From positions 1,364,001 through 1,428,000 of the forward strand of contig NW_027490134.1 in NCBI RefSeq assembly GCF_050948175.1: a stretch of 64,000 nt of DNA. The letters are read 5' to 3'. The position numbers and the translations under genes were made by a program. Within the stretch, counting starts at the first letter, position 1, and each line of letters starts with the position of its first letter. Source of the DNA: Xylocopa sonorina (taxonomy: Eukaryota; Arthropoda; Insecta; Hymenoptera; Apidae). Shown here piece by piece: positions 1 through 14,884 of this stretch. The notes under the pieces were generated by a model. That model did not search any database and was not told where the DNA came from. It saw only the letters and a program-made list of their open reading frames with translations.

Positions 1-3000
1 ATATTATATCTTATCATGAAACATAGATATGAGATGCGATATGACGATTTAAGAAGCATTAGAACTCTATTGCTTCGATACGTAGACATCTGCAAACGCT
101 ACTTCCTAGGAAGGAAGTGTAGCATTTACATTATTTTAAGTGAATGCGAGGTATACATAACACTGCACATTGAATATTATATCTTATCATGAAACATAGA
201 TATGAGATGCGATATGACGATTTAAGAAGCATTAGAAATCTATTGCTTCGATTCGTAGACATCTGCAAACGCAATTTCCTAGGAAGGAAGAGTCGCATTT
301 ACATTCATTTTAAGTGCATGCGAGGTATACATAACACTGCACAATGAATATTATATCTTATCATGAAACATAGAAATGAGATGCGATATCGCGATTTAAG
401 AAGCATTAGAACTCTATTTCTTCGATACGGATACATCTGCAAACGCTACTTCCTAGCAAGGATGTGTCGCATTTACATTCTTTTGAAAGGAATACGAGGT
501 ATACATGACACTGCACACTGAATATTATATCTTATCATGAAACATAGAAATGAGATGCGATATCGCGTTTTGAGAAGCATTAGAACACTATTGCTTCGAT
601 ACGTAGACATCTGCCAACGCTATTTCCTAGCAAGGAAGTGTCGCATTTACATTCATTTGAAGTGTATGCGAGGTGTACATAACACTGCACAATGAATATT
701 ATATCTTATCATGAAACATAGGAATGAGATGCGATATGGCGATATAAGAAGCATTAGAACACTATTGCTTCGATACGTAGATATCTGCATACGCTACTTC
801 ATAGGAAGGAAGTGTCGCATTTACATTCTTTTCAAGTGAATACGAGGTATACATGACACTTCGGAATGAATATTATATCATATCATGAAGCGTAGATATG
901 AGATGCGATATGACGATTTTAGAAGCATTAGAACACTTTTGCTTCGATACGTAGACATCTGCAAACGCTATATCCTAGCAAGGAAGTGTCGCATTTACAT
1001 TCATTTGAAAGGAATACGATGTATACATGACACTTCGCAATGAATATTATATCTTATCATGGGACATAGAAATGAGAGGCGATATGACGATTTAAGAAGC
1101 AATAGAACTCTATTGCTTCGATACGTAGACATCTGCAAACGCTATTTCCTCGCAAGGAAGTGTCGCATTTACATTCATTTGAAGTGTATGCGAGGTATAC
1201 ATAACACTGCACAATGAATATTATATCTTATCATGAAACATAGAAATGAGATGCGATATGACGATTTAAGAAGCATTAGAACTCTATTGCTTCGATGCGT
1301 AGACATCTGCAAACGCTTCTTCCTAGGAAGGAAGTGCCGCATTTCCATTCTTTTCAAGTGAATACGAGGTATACATAACACTGCACAATGAATATTATAT
1401 CTTATCATGAAACATAGAATTGTGGAGCGATTTCGCTTTATAAGAAGCATTAGAAATCTATTGCTACGTTACGTAGATATCTGCAAACGCTATTTCCTGG
1501 CAAGGAAGTGTCGCGTTTATATTCTTTTGAAGTGAATACGAGGCATACATAACACTCCACAATGAATAATATATCTTATCATGAAACATGGAGATGAGAT
1601 GCGATAAGGCGATTTAAGAGGCATTAGAACTCTATTGCTTCGATACGTAGACATCTGCAAACGCTGCTTCCTAGCGAGGAAGTGTCGCATGTACATTCAG
1701 TTGAGTGTATGCGAGGTATACATGGCACTCCGCAATGAATATTATATCTTATCATGAAACATAGAAATGAGATGCGATATGGCGATCTATGAAGCATTAG
1801 ATGTCTATTGCTTCGATACGTAGACATCTGCAAACGCTATTTCCTAGCAAGGAAGTGTCGCATTTACATTCATTTGAAGTGTATGCGAGGTGTACATGAC
1901 ACTTCGCAATGAATATTATATCTTATCATGAAACATAGAAATGGGATGCGATATCGCGTTTTGAGAAGGATTAGAGCACTATTGCTACGATACGTAGACA
2001 TCTGCAAACGCTATTTCCTAGCGAGGAATTGTCGCATTTACATTCTTTCGATGTGAATACGAGTTCAACATAACACTCCACAATATATATTATATCTTTT
2101 CATGAGACATAGGATTGAGATGCGATATCGTGTTTTAAGATGCATTAGAACCCTGTTGCTTCGATACGTAGACATCTACCAAAGCTACTTCCTAGCAAGG
2201 AAGTGCCGCATTGACAGTCTTCTGATGTGAATACGAGGTATACATTGCACATCGCAATGAGTATTATATCTTATCATGAAACATAGAAATGATATGCGAT
2301 TTCGCGTTTTAGAAGCACTAGAAATCTATTGCTTCGGTACATAGACATCCAGTAACGTAATATCCTAGAAAGGGTGTGCCGCATTTACATTCTTTTGAAA
2401 CGAATACGACTTATACATAACACTCTACAATGTATATTACATCTTATCATAAAACATAGAAATGAGATACGATATCGCGTTTCATGAAGCATTAGAACTC
2501 TGCTGCTCCGATACGTTGACATCTGCCATCGCTATTTCCCAGCAGGGAAGTGTCACATTTACATTCGTTTGAGGTGAATACGAGGTATACATAACACTCC
2601 ACAATGAACATTATATCTTATCATGAACATAGAAATGAGATGCGATATCGCGTCTTGAGAAGCATTAGAACCCTTTTGCTACGATACGTAGACATCTGCA
2701 AACGTTATTTCCTAGCAAGGAACTTGCACATTTACATTCTTTTGATGTGAATACGAGGTATACATAACACTCCACAATGAATATTATATCTTATAATGAA
2801 GCATAGAAATGAGATACGATATCGCGATTTAAGAAGCATTAGAACTCTATTGCTTTGATATACAGACATCTGCAAACGCTACTTCCTAGCAAGGAAGTGT
2901 CGCATTTTCGACCGTTTGAAGTGTATGCGAGGTATACATGACACTTCGCAGTGAATATTATATATTATCATGAAGCATAGAAATGAGAAGCGATATGGCG

Positions 3001-3130
3001 ATTTAAGAAGCATTAAATCCCTATTGCTTCGATACGTAGACATCTGCAAACGCTACTTCCCAGCAAGGAAATGTCGCATTTACATTCTTTTGAAAGGAAT
3101 ACGAGGTATACATAACACTTCGCAATGAAT

Positions 3131-4470
3131 TCAATATCTTTTCATGAAACGTAGATATGAGATGCGATATGACGATTTAAGAAGCATTAGAAAACTATTG
3201 CTTCGACACGTAGACATCTGCAAACGCTAGTTCCAAGCAAGGAAGTGTCGCATTTACATTCTTTTGAAGTGAATACGAGGTATACATAACACTCCACAAT
3301 GAATATTATATATTATAATGAAATATGGTAATGAGTAGCGAGCTCGGGCTTTGAGAAGCATTAGAACTCTAATGGTACGATACGTAGACATCTGCAAACG
3401 CTATTTCCTAGCAAGGAAGTGTCGCATTTACATTCTTTTGAGGTGAATACGAGGTATACATAACACTGCACAATGAATATTATGTCTTATCATGAAACAT
3501 AGAAATGAGATGCGATATGGCTATTTATGAAGCATTAGATCCCTATTGCTACGATACGTAGACATCTGCAAACGCTACTTCCTAGCAAGGTAGTGTCGCA
3601 TTTACATTCTTTTGAAAGGAATACGAGGTCTACATGACACTTCGCAATGAGTATTATATCTTACCAGGAAACGTAGATATGAGATGCGATATGACGATTT
3701 AAGGAGCATTAGAATTCTATTGCTTCGATACGTAGACATCTGCAGACGCTATTTCCTAGCGAGGAAGTGTCGCATGTACATTCAATTGAAGTGTATGCGA
3801 GGTATACATAACACTGCACAATGAATATTATGTCTTATCATGAAACCTAGTAATGAGATGCGATATGGCGATTTATGAAGCATTAGATCCCTATTGCTTC
3901 GATACGTAGACATCTGCAAACGCTACTTCCTAGCAAGGAAGTGTCGCATTTGCATTCTTTTCAGGTGAATACGAGGTATACATAACACTGCACAATGAAT
4001 ATTATATCTTTTCATGAAACGTAGATATGAGATGCGATATGACGATTTAAGAAGCATTAGAAAACTATTGCTTCGACACGTAGACATCTGCAAACGCTAG
4101 TTCCAAGCAAGGAAGTGTCGCATTTACATTCTTTTGAAGTGAATACGAGGTATACATAACACTCCACAATGAATATTATATAATATAATGAAGCATGGTA
4201 ATGAGTAGCGAGCTCGGGCTTTGAGAAGCATTAGAACTCTAATGGTACGATACGTAGACATCTGCAAACGCTATTTCCTAGCAAGGAAGTGTCGCATTTA
4301 CATTCTTTTGAGGTGAATACGAGGTATACATAACACCGCACAATGAATATTATGTCTTATCATGAAACATAGAAATGAGATGCGATATGGCGATGTATGA
4401 AGCATTAGATCCCTATTGCTTCGATACGTAGACATCTGCAAACGCTACTTCCTAGCAAGGAAGTGTCGCA
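3131..4470 (+). repeat. Local duplication, 5-monomer offset
   Basis: About 470 bp starting near 3,131 recurs near 4,001 at an offset of 870 bp, five monomers. Shared rare variants include CGACACGTAGACATC, GCTAGTTCCAAGCAAGG and AGCGAGCTCGGGCTTTGAG. The copies drift apart after about 3,600 and 4,470. It is a small recent duplication within block 1. Confidence 0.8.
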
Positions 4471-6810
4471 TGTACATTCAGTTGTAGTGTATGCGAGGTA
4501 CACATGACACGTCGCACTGAATATTATATATCATCATGAAACGTATAAATGAGAAGCGATATCGCGTTTTGAGAAGCATTAGAACTCTAGTGCCACGATA
4601 CGTAGACATCTGTAAACGCTATTTCCTAGCAATGAAGTGTCGCATTTACATTCTATTGAGGTGAATACGAGGTATACACAACACTGCACAATGAATATTA
4701 TATCTTATCACAAAACATAGAAATGAGATGCGATATGGAGATTTAAGAAGCATTAGAAATCTATTGGTTCGATACGTAGACATCTGCAAACGCTACTTCC
4801 TATCAAGGAAGTGTCGCATTTACATTCTTTTGAAAGGAATACGAGGTATACATGACACTTCGCAATGAATATTATATCTTATCATGAAACATAGAAATGA
4901 GATGCGGTATGACGATTTGAGAAGCATTAGATCTCTATTGCTTCGATACGTAGACATCTACAAACGCTACTTCCTAGCAAGGAAGTGTCGCATTTACGTT
5001 CATTTGAAGTGTATGCGAGGTATGCATGACACTTCGCAGTGAATATTATATATTACCATGAAACGTAGAAATGAGAAGCGATATGGCGATTTAAGAAGCA
5101 CTTGATCCCAATTGCTTCGATACGTAGACATCTGCAATCGCTACTTCCTAGCAAGGAAGTGTCGCATTTGCATTCTTTTCAAGTGAATACGAGGTATACA
5201 TAACACTGCACAATGAATATTATATCTTATCATAAAACATAGAAATGAGATGCGATATGGAGATTTAAGAAGCATTAGAAATCTACTGGTTCGATACGTA
5301 GACATCTGCAAACGCTACTTCCTATCAAGGAAGTGTCGCATTTACATTCTTTTGAAAGGAATACGAGGTATCCATGACACTTCGCAATGAATATTATATA
5401 TTATCATGAAACATAGAAATGAGAAGCGATATCGCGTTTTCAGAAGCTTTAGAACTCTATTGCCTCGATACGTAGACATCTGCAAATGCTATTTCCTAGC
5501 AAGGAAGTGTCGCATTTTCATTCTTTTGAAGTGAATACGACGTATACATAACACTCCACAATGAATATTATATCTTACCATGAAACAGAGAAATGAGTTG
5601 CGATATGGCGACTTAAGAAGCATTAGAATTCTATTGCTTCGATACGTAGACATCTGCGAACGCTACTTCCTAGCAAGGAAGTGTCGCATTTACATTCATT
5701 TGAAAGGAGTACGTGGTATACCTGACACTTCGCAGTGAATATTATATCTTAACATGAAACATAGAAATGAGATGCGATATGACGCTTTAAGAAGCATTAG
5801 AATTCTATTGCTTCGATAAGTAGACATCTGCAAACGATATTTCCAAGCAAGGAAGTGTCGCATTTACATTCTTTGGAAGTGAATACGGGGTATACGTAAC
5901 ACTCCACAATGAATATTATATATTATCATGAAACATAGTAATGAGCTGCGATATCGCGTTTTGAGTAGCATTGGAACTCTAATGCTGCCATACGTAGACA
6001 TCTGCAAACGCTATTTCCTAGCAAGTAAGTGTCGCATTTACATTCATTTTTAGTGTATGCGAGGTATACATGACACTTCGCAATGAATATTATATATTAT
6101 CATGAAACATAGAAATGAGAAGCGATATCGCGTTTTGAGAAGCATTAGAACTCTAATGCCACCATACGTAGACATCTGCAAACGCTATTTCCTGGCAAGG
6201 AAGTGTCGCATTTACATTCATTTTAAGTGCATGCGAGGTATACATGACACTTCGCAATGAATATTATATATTATCATGAAACATAGAAATGAGAAGCGAT
6301 ATCGCGTTTTGAGAAGCATTAGAACTCTAATGACACGATACGTAGACATCTGCAAACTCTATTTCCTAGCAAGGAAGTGTCGCGTTTACATTCTTTTGAA
6401 GTGAATACGAGGTATTCATAACACTGCACAATGAATATTATATCTTATCATGAAACATAGAAATGAGATGCGATATCGCGATTTAAGAAGCTTTAGAACT
6501 CTATTGCCTCGATACGTAGACATCTGCAAACGCTATTTCCTAGCAAGGAAGTGTCGCATTTACATTCTTTTGAAGTGAGTACGAGGTATACATAACACTC
6601 CACAATGAATTTTATATATTATCATGAGACATGGTAATGAGTAGCGATATCGCGTTTTGAGAAGCATTAGAACTCTGATGCTACGATACGTAGACATCTG
6701 CAAACGCTATTTCTTGGCAAGGAAGTGTTGCGTTTACATTCTTTTGAAGTGAATACGACGTATACATAACACTCCACAATGAATATTATATCTTACATCA
6801 TATCTTGTGT

Positions 6811-9070
6811 ATGCGATGTATAGATGACACTTCGCAATGAATGTTATATCGTATCATGAAACATAGAAATGAGATTCGAAATCGCGTTTTAAGAAGCATT
6901 AGAACACTATTGCTTCGATACGAAGACATCTGCCAACACTATTTCTTAGCAAGGAAGAGTCGCATTTACATTCTTTTGAAGTGAATAAGATGTACTCATG
7001 ACACATCGCCATGAATATTATATCTTATCATGAAACGTAGAAATGAGGTGCCATATCACGTTTTAAGAAGCATTAGAAATGTATTGTTTCGATACGTAGA
7101 TATCTGCAAACGCTATTTCCAAGCAAGGAAGTGTCGCATTTACATGCTTTTGAAGTAAATACGAGGTGTGCATGACACTTCGCAATTAATATTATATCTT
7201 ATCATGAAACATAGAAGTGAGATGCGATATCGCGTTTTAGGAAGCATTAGGTCTCTATAGCTACGATACGCAGACATCTGCAAACGCTACTTCCTAGCAA
7301 GGAAGTGTCGCATTTACATTATTTTGAAGTAAAATCGAGGTATATGATGACACTTCGCAATGAATTCTATATCTTATCATGGAACAGAAATGAGATGCTA
7401 TATCGCCTTTGAATAAGCATCAGAACTCTATTGCTGCGATACGTAGACATCTGCAAACGCTACTTCCTAGCAAGGAAGTGTCGCATTTACATTCTTTTGA
7501 AGTGAATACGAGGTATACATAACACTGCACTCTGAATATTATATCTTATCACGAAACATAGAAATGAGATGCGATATCGCGCTTTGAGAAGCATTAGAAC
7601 TCTATTGCTTCGATACGTAGACAACGGCAAACGCTATTCCCTAGCAAGGATTTATCGCATTTACATTCTTTTGAGGTATAGATGAGATAAACATAACACT
7701 ACACAATGAATATTATATCTTATCATAGAACATAGAAATGAGATGCGATATCGCGATTTATGAAGCGTTAGGTGCCTATTGCTTCGGCACGTAGACATCT
7801 GCAAACGCTATTTCTTGGCAAGGAAGTGTTGCGTTTACATTCTTTTGAAGTGAATACGACGTATACATAACACTCCACAATGAATATTATATATTATCAT
7901 GAAACATGGTAATGAGTAGCGATATCGCGTTTTGAGAAGCATTAGAACTCTGATGCTACGATGCGTAGACATCTGCAAACGCTATTTCCTGGCAAGGAAG
8001 TGTCGCATTTACATTCATTTTAAGTGCATGCGAGGTATACATGACACTTCGCAATGAATATCATATCTTATCATGAAACATAGAAATGAGATGCGATATG
8101 ACGATTTAAGAAGTATTAGAACTCTAATTCTACGATACGTAGTCATCTGCAAACGCTATTTCCTAGCAAGGAAGTGTCGCATTTACATACATTTGAAGTG
8201 TATGCGAGGTATACATGACACTTAGCAATGAATATTAAATATTATCCTGAATCATAGAATTGAGAAACGATATCGCGTTTTGAGAAGCATTAGAGCACTA
8301 ATGCTACGATACGTAGGCATCTGCAAACATTATTTCCTAGCAAGAAATTGTAGCATTTACATTCTTTTGATGTGAATGCGAGGTATACATAACACTGCAC
8401 AATGAATATTATATCTTATCATGAAACATAGAAATGAGATGCGATATGACGATTTATGAAGCATTAGAACTCTATTGCTTCGATACGTAGATATCTGCAA
8501 ACGCTACATCCTAGCAAGGGAGTGTCGCACTTACATTCATTTGAAGTGAATACGAGGTATGCAGGACACATCGCAATGAAAATTATGTCTTATCATGAAA
8601 CACAGAAATGGGATACGATATCTCGTTTTAAGAAGCATTAGAACTCAATTGCTTCGACACGTAGACATCTGCCAACGCTATTCCATGGCAAGGAAATGTC
8701 GCATTTACATTCATTTGATGTGTATGCGAGCTATACATGACACTTCGCAATGAATATTATCTCAAATCATGAAACATAGGAATGAGGTGCGACATCTCGT
8801 TTTAAGAAGCATTAGAACTCTATTGTTTCGTTACATAGACATCTGGTAAAGCCACTTCCTAGCAAGGGAGCCTCGCATTTACATTCATTTGAAGTGTAGA
8901 CGAGGAATACATAACACTTAGCAATGAATATTATATCTTATCATGAGACATAGAAATGAGATGCGATATCGCGTTTTGAGAAGCATTAGAACTCTAGTGC
9001 TTCGATACGTAGACATCTGCAAACGCTATTTCCTAGCAAGGAAGTGTCGCATTACATTCCTTGGAAGTAT
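6811..9070 (+). repeat. Higher-order repeat copy 1 (13 monomers)
   Basis: First of three copies of a higher-order unit. It begins at the rare sequence ATGCGATGTATAGATGACAC and lasts 2,260 bp, close to 13 monomers. Diagnostic variants include GCCATATCACGTTTTAAG, GACAACGGCAAACGC and CGGCACGTAGACATC. Its left edge is abrupt: just before it, a monomer breaks off after about 15 bases (TATCTTACATCATATCTTG) and jumps to the monomer end. The equivalent sites of copies 2 and 3 instead show an ordinary monomer reading GCATTACATTCCTTGGAAG. This makes 6,795-6,810 a visible breakpoint. Confidence 0.9.
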
Positions 9071-11852
9071 ATGCGATGTATAGATGACACTTCGCAATGA
9101 ATGTTATATCGTATCATGAAACATAGAAATGAGATTCGAAATCGCGTTTTAAGAAGCATTAGAACACTATTGCTTCGATACGAAGACATCTGCCAACACT
9201 ATTTCTTAGCAAGGAAGAGTCGCATTTACATTCTTTTGAAGTGAATAAGATGTACTCATGACACATCGCCATGAATATTATATCTTATCATGAAACGTAG
9301 AAATGAGGTGCCATATCACGTTTTAAGAAGCATTAGAAATGTATTGTTTCGATACGTAGATATCTGCAAACGCTATTTCCAAGCAAGGAAGTGTCGCATT
9401 TACATGCTTTTGAAGTAAATACGAGGTGTGCATGACACTTCGCAATTAATATTATATCTTATCATGAAACATAGAAGTGAGATGCGATATCGCGTTTTAG
9501 GAAGCATTAGGTCTCTATAGCTACGATACGCAGACATCTGCAAACGCTACTTCCTAGCAAGGAAGTGTCGCATTTACATTATTTTGAAGTAAAATCGAGG
9601 TATATGATGACACTTCGCAATGAATTCTATATCTTATCATGGAACAGAAATGAGATGCTATATCGCCTTTGAATAAGCATCAGAACTCTATTGCTGCGAT
9701 ACGTAGACATCTGCAAACGCTACTTCCTAGCAAGGAAGTGTCGCATTTACATTCTTTTGAAGTGAATACGAGGTATACATAACACTGCACTCTGAATATT
9801 ATATCTTATCACGAAACATAGAAATGAGATGCGATATCGCGCTTTGAGAAGCATTAGAACTCTATTGCTTCGATACGTAGACAACGGCAAACGCTATTCC
9901 CTAGCAAGGATTTATCGCATTTACATTCTTTTGAGGTATAGATGAGATAAACATAACACTACACAATGAATATTATATCTTATCATAGAACATAGAAATG
10001 AGATGCGATATCGCGATTTATGAAGCATTAGGTGCCTATTGCTTCGGCACGTAGACATCTGCAAACGCTATTTCTTGGCAAGGAAGTGTTGCGTTTACAT
10101 TCTTTTGAAGTGAATACGACGTATACATAACACTCCACAATGAATATTATATCTTACCATGAAACAGAGAAATGAGTTGCGATATGGCGACCTAAGAAGC
10201 ATTAGAATTCTATTGCTTCGATACGTAGACATCTGCGAAAGCTACTTCCTAACAAGGAAGTGTCGCATTTACATTCATTTGAAAGGAGTACGTGGTATAC
10301 CTGACACTTCGCAGTGAATATTATATCTTAACATGAAACATAGAAATGAGATGCGATATGACGATTTAAGAAGCATTAGAATTCTATTGCTTCGATACGT
10401 AGACATCTGCAAACGCTAGTTCCTAGCTAGGAAGTGTCGCATTTACATTCTATTGAGGTGAATACGAGGTATACATAACACTGCACAATGAATATTATAT
10501 CTTAACATGAAACATAGAAATGAGATGCGATATGACGATTTATGAAGCATTAGAATTCTATTGCTTCGATACGTAGACATCTGCAAACGCTATTTCCTAG
10601 CAAGGAAGTGTCGCATTTACATTCTTTTGAAGTGAGTACGAGGTATACATAACACTCCACAATGAATATTATATATTATCATGAAACATGGTAATGAGTA
10701 GCGATATCGCGTTTTGAGAAGCATTAGAACTCTGATGCTACGATGCGTAGACATCTGCAAACGCTATTTCCTGGCAAGGAAGTGTCGCATTTACATTCAT
10801 TTTAAGTGCATGCGAGGTATACATGACACTTCGCAATGAATATCATATCTTATCATGAAACATAGAAATGAGATGCGATATGACGATTTAAGAAGTATTA
10901 GAACTCTAATTCTACGATACGTAGTCATCTGCAAACGCTATTTCCTAGCAAGGAAGTGTCGCATTTACATACATTTGAAGTGTATGCGAGGTATACATGA
11001 CACTTAGCAATGAATATTAAATATTATCCTGAATCATAGAATTGAGAAACGATATCGCGTTTTGAGAAGCATTAGAGCACTAATGCTACGATACGTAGGC
11101 ATCTGCAAACATTATTTCCTAGCAAGGAATTGTAGCATTTACATTCTTTTGATGTGAATGCGAGGTATACATAACACTGCACAATGAATATTATATCTTA
11201 TCATGAAACATAGAAATGAGATGCGATATGACGATTTATGAAGCATTAGAACTCTATTGCTTCGATACGTAGATATCTGCAAACGCTACATCCTAGCAAG
11301 GGAGTGTCGCACTTACATTCATTTGAAGTGAATACGAGGTATGCAGGACACATCGCAATGAAAATTATGTCTTATCATGAAACACAGAAATGGGATACGA
11401 TATCTCGTTTTAAGAAGCATTAGAACTCAATTGCTTCGACACGTAGACATCTGCCAACGCTATTCCATGGCAAGGAAATGTCGCATTTACATTCATTTGA
11501 TGTGTATGCGAGCTATACATGACACTTCGCAATGAATATTATCTCAAATCATGAAACATAGGAATGAGGTGCGACATCTCGTTTTAAGAAGCATTAGAAC
11601 TCTATTGTTTCGTTACATAGACATCTGGTAAAGCCACTTCATAGCAAGGGAGCCTCGCATTTACATTCATTTGAAGTGTAGACGAGGAATACATAACACT
11701 TAGCAATGAATATTATATCTTATCATGAGACATAGAAATGAGATGCGATATCGCGTTTTGAGAAGCATTAGAACTCTAGTGCTTCGATACGTAGACATCT
11801 GCAAACGCTATTTCCTAGCAAGGAAGTGTCGCATTACATTCCTTGGAAGTGT
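9071..11852 (+). repeat. Higher-order repeat copy 2, with 3 extra monomers
   Basis: Matches copy 1 at an offset of 2,260 bp up to about 10,152. It then carries three additional monomers (about 522 bp) and continues to match at an offset of 2,782 bp. Small differences from copy 1, such as CTAGCAAGGAATTG where copy 1 has CTAGCAAGAAATTG, show that it is a real second copy and not exact text repetition. Confidence 0.9.
10153..10674 (+). repeat. Three-monomer patch inserted in copy 2
   Basis: This segment is absent from copy 1. Its first unit carries a rare combination (ACCATGAAACAGAGAAATG, ATCTGCGAAAGC, AAGGAGTACGTGGTATACC) that is otherwise seen around 5,575-5,760. It therefore looks copied from that earlier part of the block, by gene conversion or unequal exchange. 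A few point differences (GCGAAAGC against GCGAACGC, CTAACAAGG against CTAGCAAGG) separate the two. Confidence 0.75.
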
Positions 11853-12846
11853 ATGCGATGTATAGATGACACTTCGCAATGAATGTTATATCGTATCATG
11901 AAACATAGAAATGAGATTCGAAATCGCGTTTTAAGAAGCATTAGAACACTATTGCTTCGATACGAAGACATCTGCCAACACTATTTCTTAGCAAGGAAGA
12001 GTCGCATTTACATTCTTTTGAAGTGAATAAGATGTACTCATGACACATCGCCATGAATATTATATCTTATCATGAAACGTAGAAATGAGGTGCCATATCA
12101 CGTTTTAAGAAGCATTAGAAATGTATTGTTTCGATACGTAGATATCTGCAAACGCTATTTCCAAGCAAGGAAGTGTCGCATTTACATGCTTTTGAAGTAA
12201 ATACGAGGTGTGCATGACACTTCGCAATTAATATTATATCTTATCATGAAACATAGAAGTGAGATGCGATATCGCGTTTTAGGAAGCATTAGGTCTCTAT
12301 AGCTACGATACGCAGACATCTGCAAACGCTACTTCCTAGCAAGGAAGTGTCGCATTTACATTATTTTGAAGTAAAATCGAGGTATATGATGACACTTCGC
12401 AATGAATTCTATATCTTATCATGGAACAGAAATGAGATGCTATATCGCCTTTGAATAACCATCAGAACTCTATTGCTGCGATACGTAGACATCTGCAAAC
12501 GCTACTTCCTAGCAAGGAAGTGTCGCATTTACATTCTTTTGAAGTGAATACGAGGTATACATAACACTGCACTCTGAATATTATATCTTATCACGAAACA
12601 TAGAAATGAGATGCGATATCGCGCTTTGAGAAGCATTAGAACTCTATTGCTTCGATACGTAGACAACGGCAAACGCTATTCCCTAGCAAGGATTTATCGC
12701 ATTTACATTCTTTTGAGGTATAGATGAGATAAACATAACACTACACAATGAATATTATATCTTATCATAAAACATAGAAATGAGATGCGATATCGCGATT
12801 TATGAAGCATTAGGTGCCTATTGCTTCGGCACGTAGACATCTGCAA
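11853..12846 (+). repeat. Higher-order repeat copy 3, partial
   Basis: Starts with the same ATGCGATGTATAGATGACAC landmark, 2,782 bp after copy 2. It follows the unit for about 1 kb and diverges after the CGGCACGTAGACATCTGC landmark near 12,846. It is the truncated right end of the 6.8-12.8 kb higher-order array. Confidence 0.85.
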
Positions 12847-14884
12847 ATACTATTTCCTAGCAAGGAAGTGTCGCATTTACATTCTTTTGAAAGGAATACG
12901 AGGTATACATGACACTTCGCAATGAATACTATATCTTATCATGAAACATAGAAATGAGATGCGATATCGCGATTTAAGAAGCATTAGAACACTATTGCTT
13001 CGATACGTAGACATCTGCAAACGCTACTTCCTGGCAAGGAAGTGTCGCATTTACATTCTTTTGAAGTGAATACGAGGTATACATAACACTCCACAATGAA
13101 TATTATATCTTATATTGAAACATAGAAATGAGAAGCGATATGGCGATTTTAGAAGTATTAGATACCTATTGCTTCCATAGGTAGACATCTGCAAACGCTA
13201 CTTCCTAGCAAGGAAGTGTGGCATTTACATTCTTGTGAAAGGAATACGAGGTACACATGACACATCGCAATGATTATTATATCTTACCATGAAACATAGA
13301 AATGAGATGCGATATGACGATTTAAGAAGCATTAGAACTCAATTGCTTCGATACGCAGGCATCTGCAAACGCTATTTCCTAGCAAGGAAGTGTCGCATTT
13401 ATATTCTTTTGATGTGAATACGAGGTATTCATAACACTGCACATTGAATATGATACCTTATCATGAAACATAGAAATGTGATGCGATATCGCGATTTAAG
13501 AAGCATTAGAACTCTACTGCCACGATACGCAGACATCTGCAAACGCTATTTCCTAGCAAGGATGTATCGCATTTACATTCTTTTGAGGTATAGATGAGAT
13601 AAACATAACACTACACAATGAATATTATATCTTATCATAAAACATAGAAATGAGGTGCGATATCGCAATTTAAGAAGCATTAGATGCCTGTTGCTTCGGT
13701 ACGTAGACATCTGCAAACGCTATTTCCTAGCAAGAAAGTGTCGCATTCACATTCTTTTGTAGTGTATGCGAGGTATACATGACACTTCGCAGTGAATATT
13801 ATATATTATCATGAAACATAGAAATGATAAGCGATATGGCGATTTAAGAAGTATTAGATACCTATTGCTTCGATACGTAGACATCGGCAAACGCTATTTC
13901 CTAGCAAGGAAGTGTCGCATTTACGTTCATTTGTAGTGTATGCGAGGTGTACATGGCACTTCGCAGTGAATATTATATATTATCATGAAACGTAGAAATG
14001 AGGAGCGATATGGCGATTTAAGAAGTATTAGATACCTATTGCTTCCATAGGTAGGCATCTGCAAACGCTACTTCCTAGCATGGAAGTGTGGCATTTACAT
14101 TCTTGTGAAAGGAATACGAAGTATACGTAACACTCCACAATGAATATTATATCTTATCATGAAACATAGAAATGTGATGTAATATGGCGATTTAAGAAGC
14201 ATTAGAACTCTATTGCTTCGATACGTAGACAACTGCAAACGGTTCTTCATAGGAAGGAAGTGTCGCATTTACATTCTTTTGAAGTGAATACGAGGTATAC
14301 ATAACACTGCACTCTGAATATTACATCTTATCACGAAACATAGAAATGAGATGCGATATCGCGTTTTGAGAAGCATTAGAACTCTAATGCCACGATACGC
14401 AGACATCTGCAAACGCTATTTCCTAGCAAGGATGTATCGCATTTACATTCTTTTGAGGTATAGATGAGATAAACATAACACTACACAATGAATATTATAT
14501 CTTATCATGAAACATAGGAATGAGATGCGATATCGCGTTTTGAGAAGCATTAGAACTCTATTGCTTCGACACTTAGACATCTGCCAACGCTATTTCCTAG
14601 CAAGGAAGTGTCGCATTAACATTCTTTTGAATGGAATGCGAGGTATACATGACACTTCCCAATGAATATTATATCTTATCGTGAAACATAGAAATGAGAT
14701 GCGATATGACGATTTAAGAAGCATTAGAACTCTATTGCATCGATACGTAGGCATCTGCAAACGCTACTGCCCAGCAAGGAAGTGTCGCATTTACATTCTT
14801 TTCAAGTGAATACGAGGTATACATAACACTGCACAATGAATATTATATCTTATCATGAAACATAGAAATGAGATGCGATATCGC

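Noticed and set aside
60..90. CENP-B box in the CTTCGATACG region
   Set aside because: The TTCG core is present, but the downstream A and CGGG positions of the box do not match.
7240..7260. Telomeric TTAGG repeats
   Set aside because: TTAGG appears only singly inside monomers, never as a tandem run.
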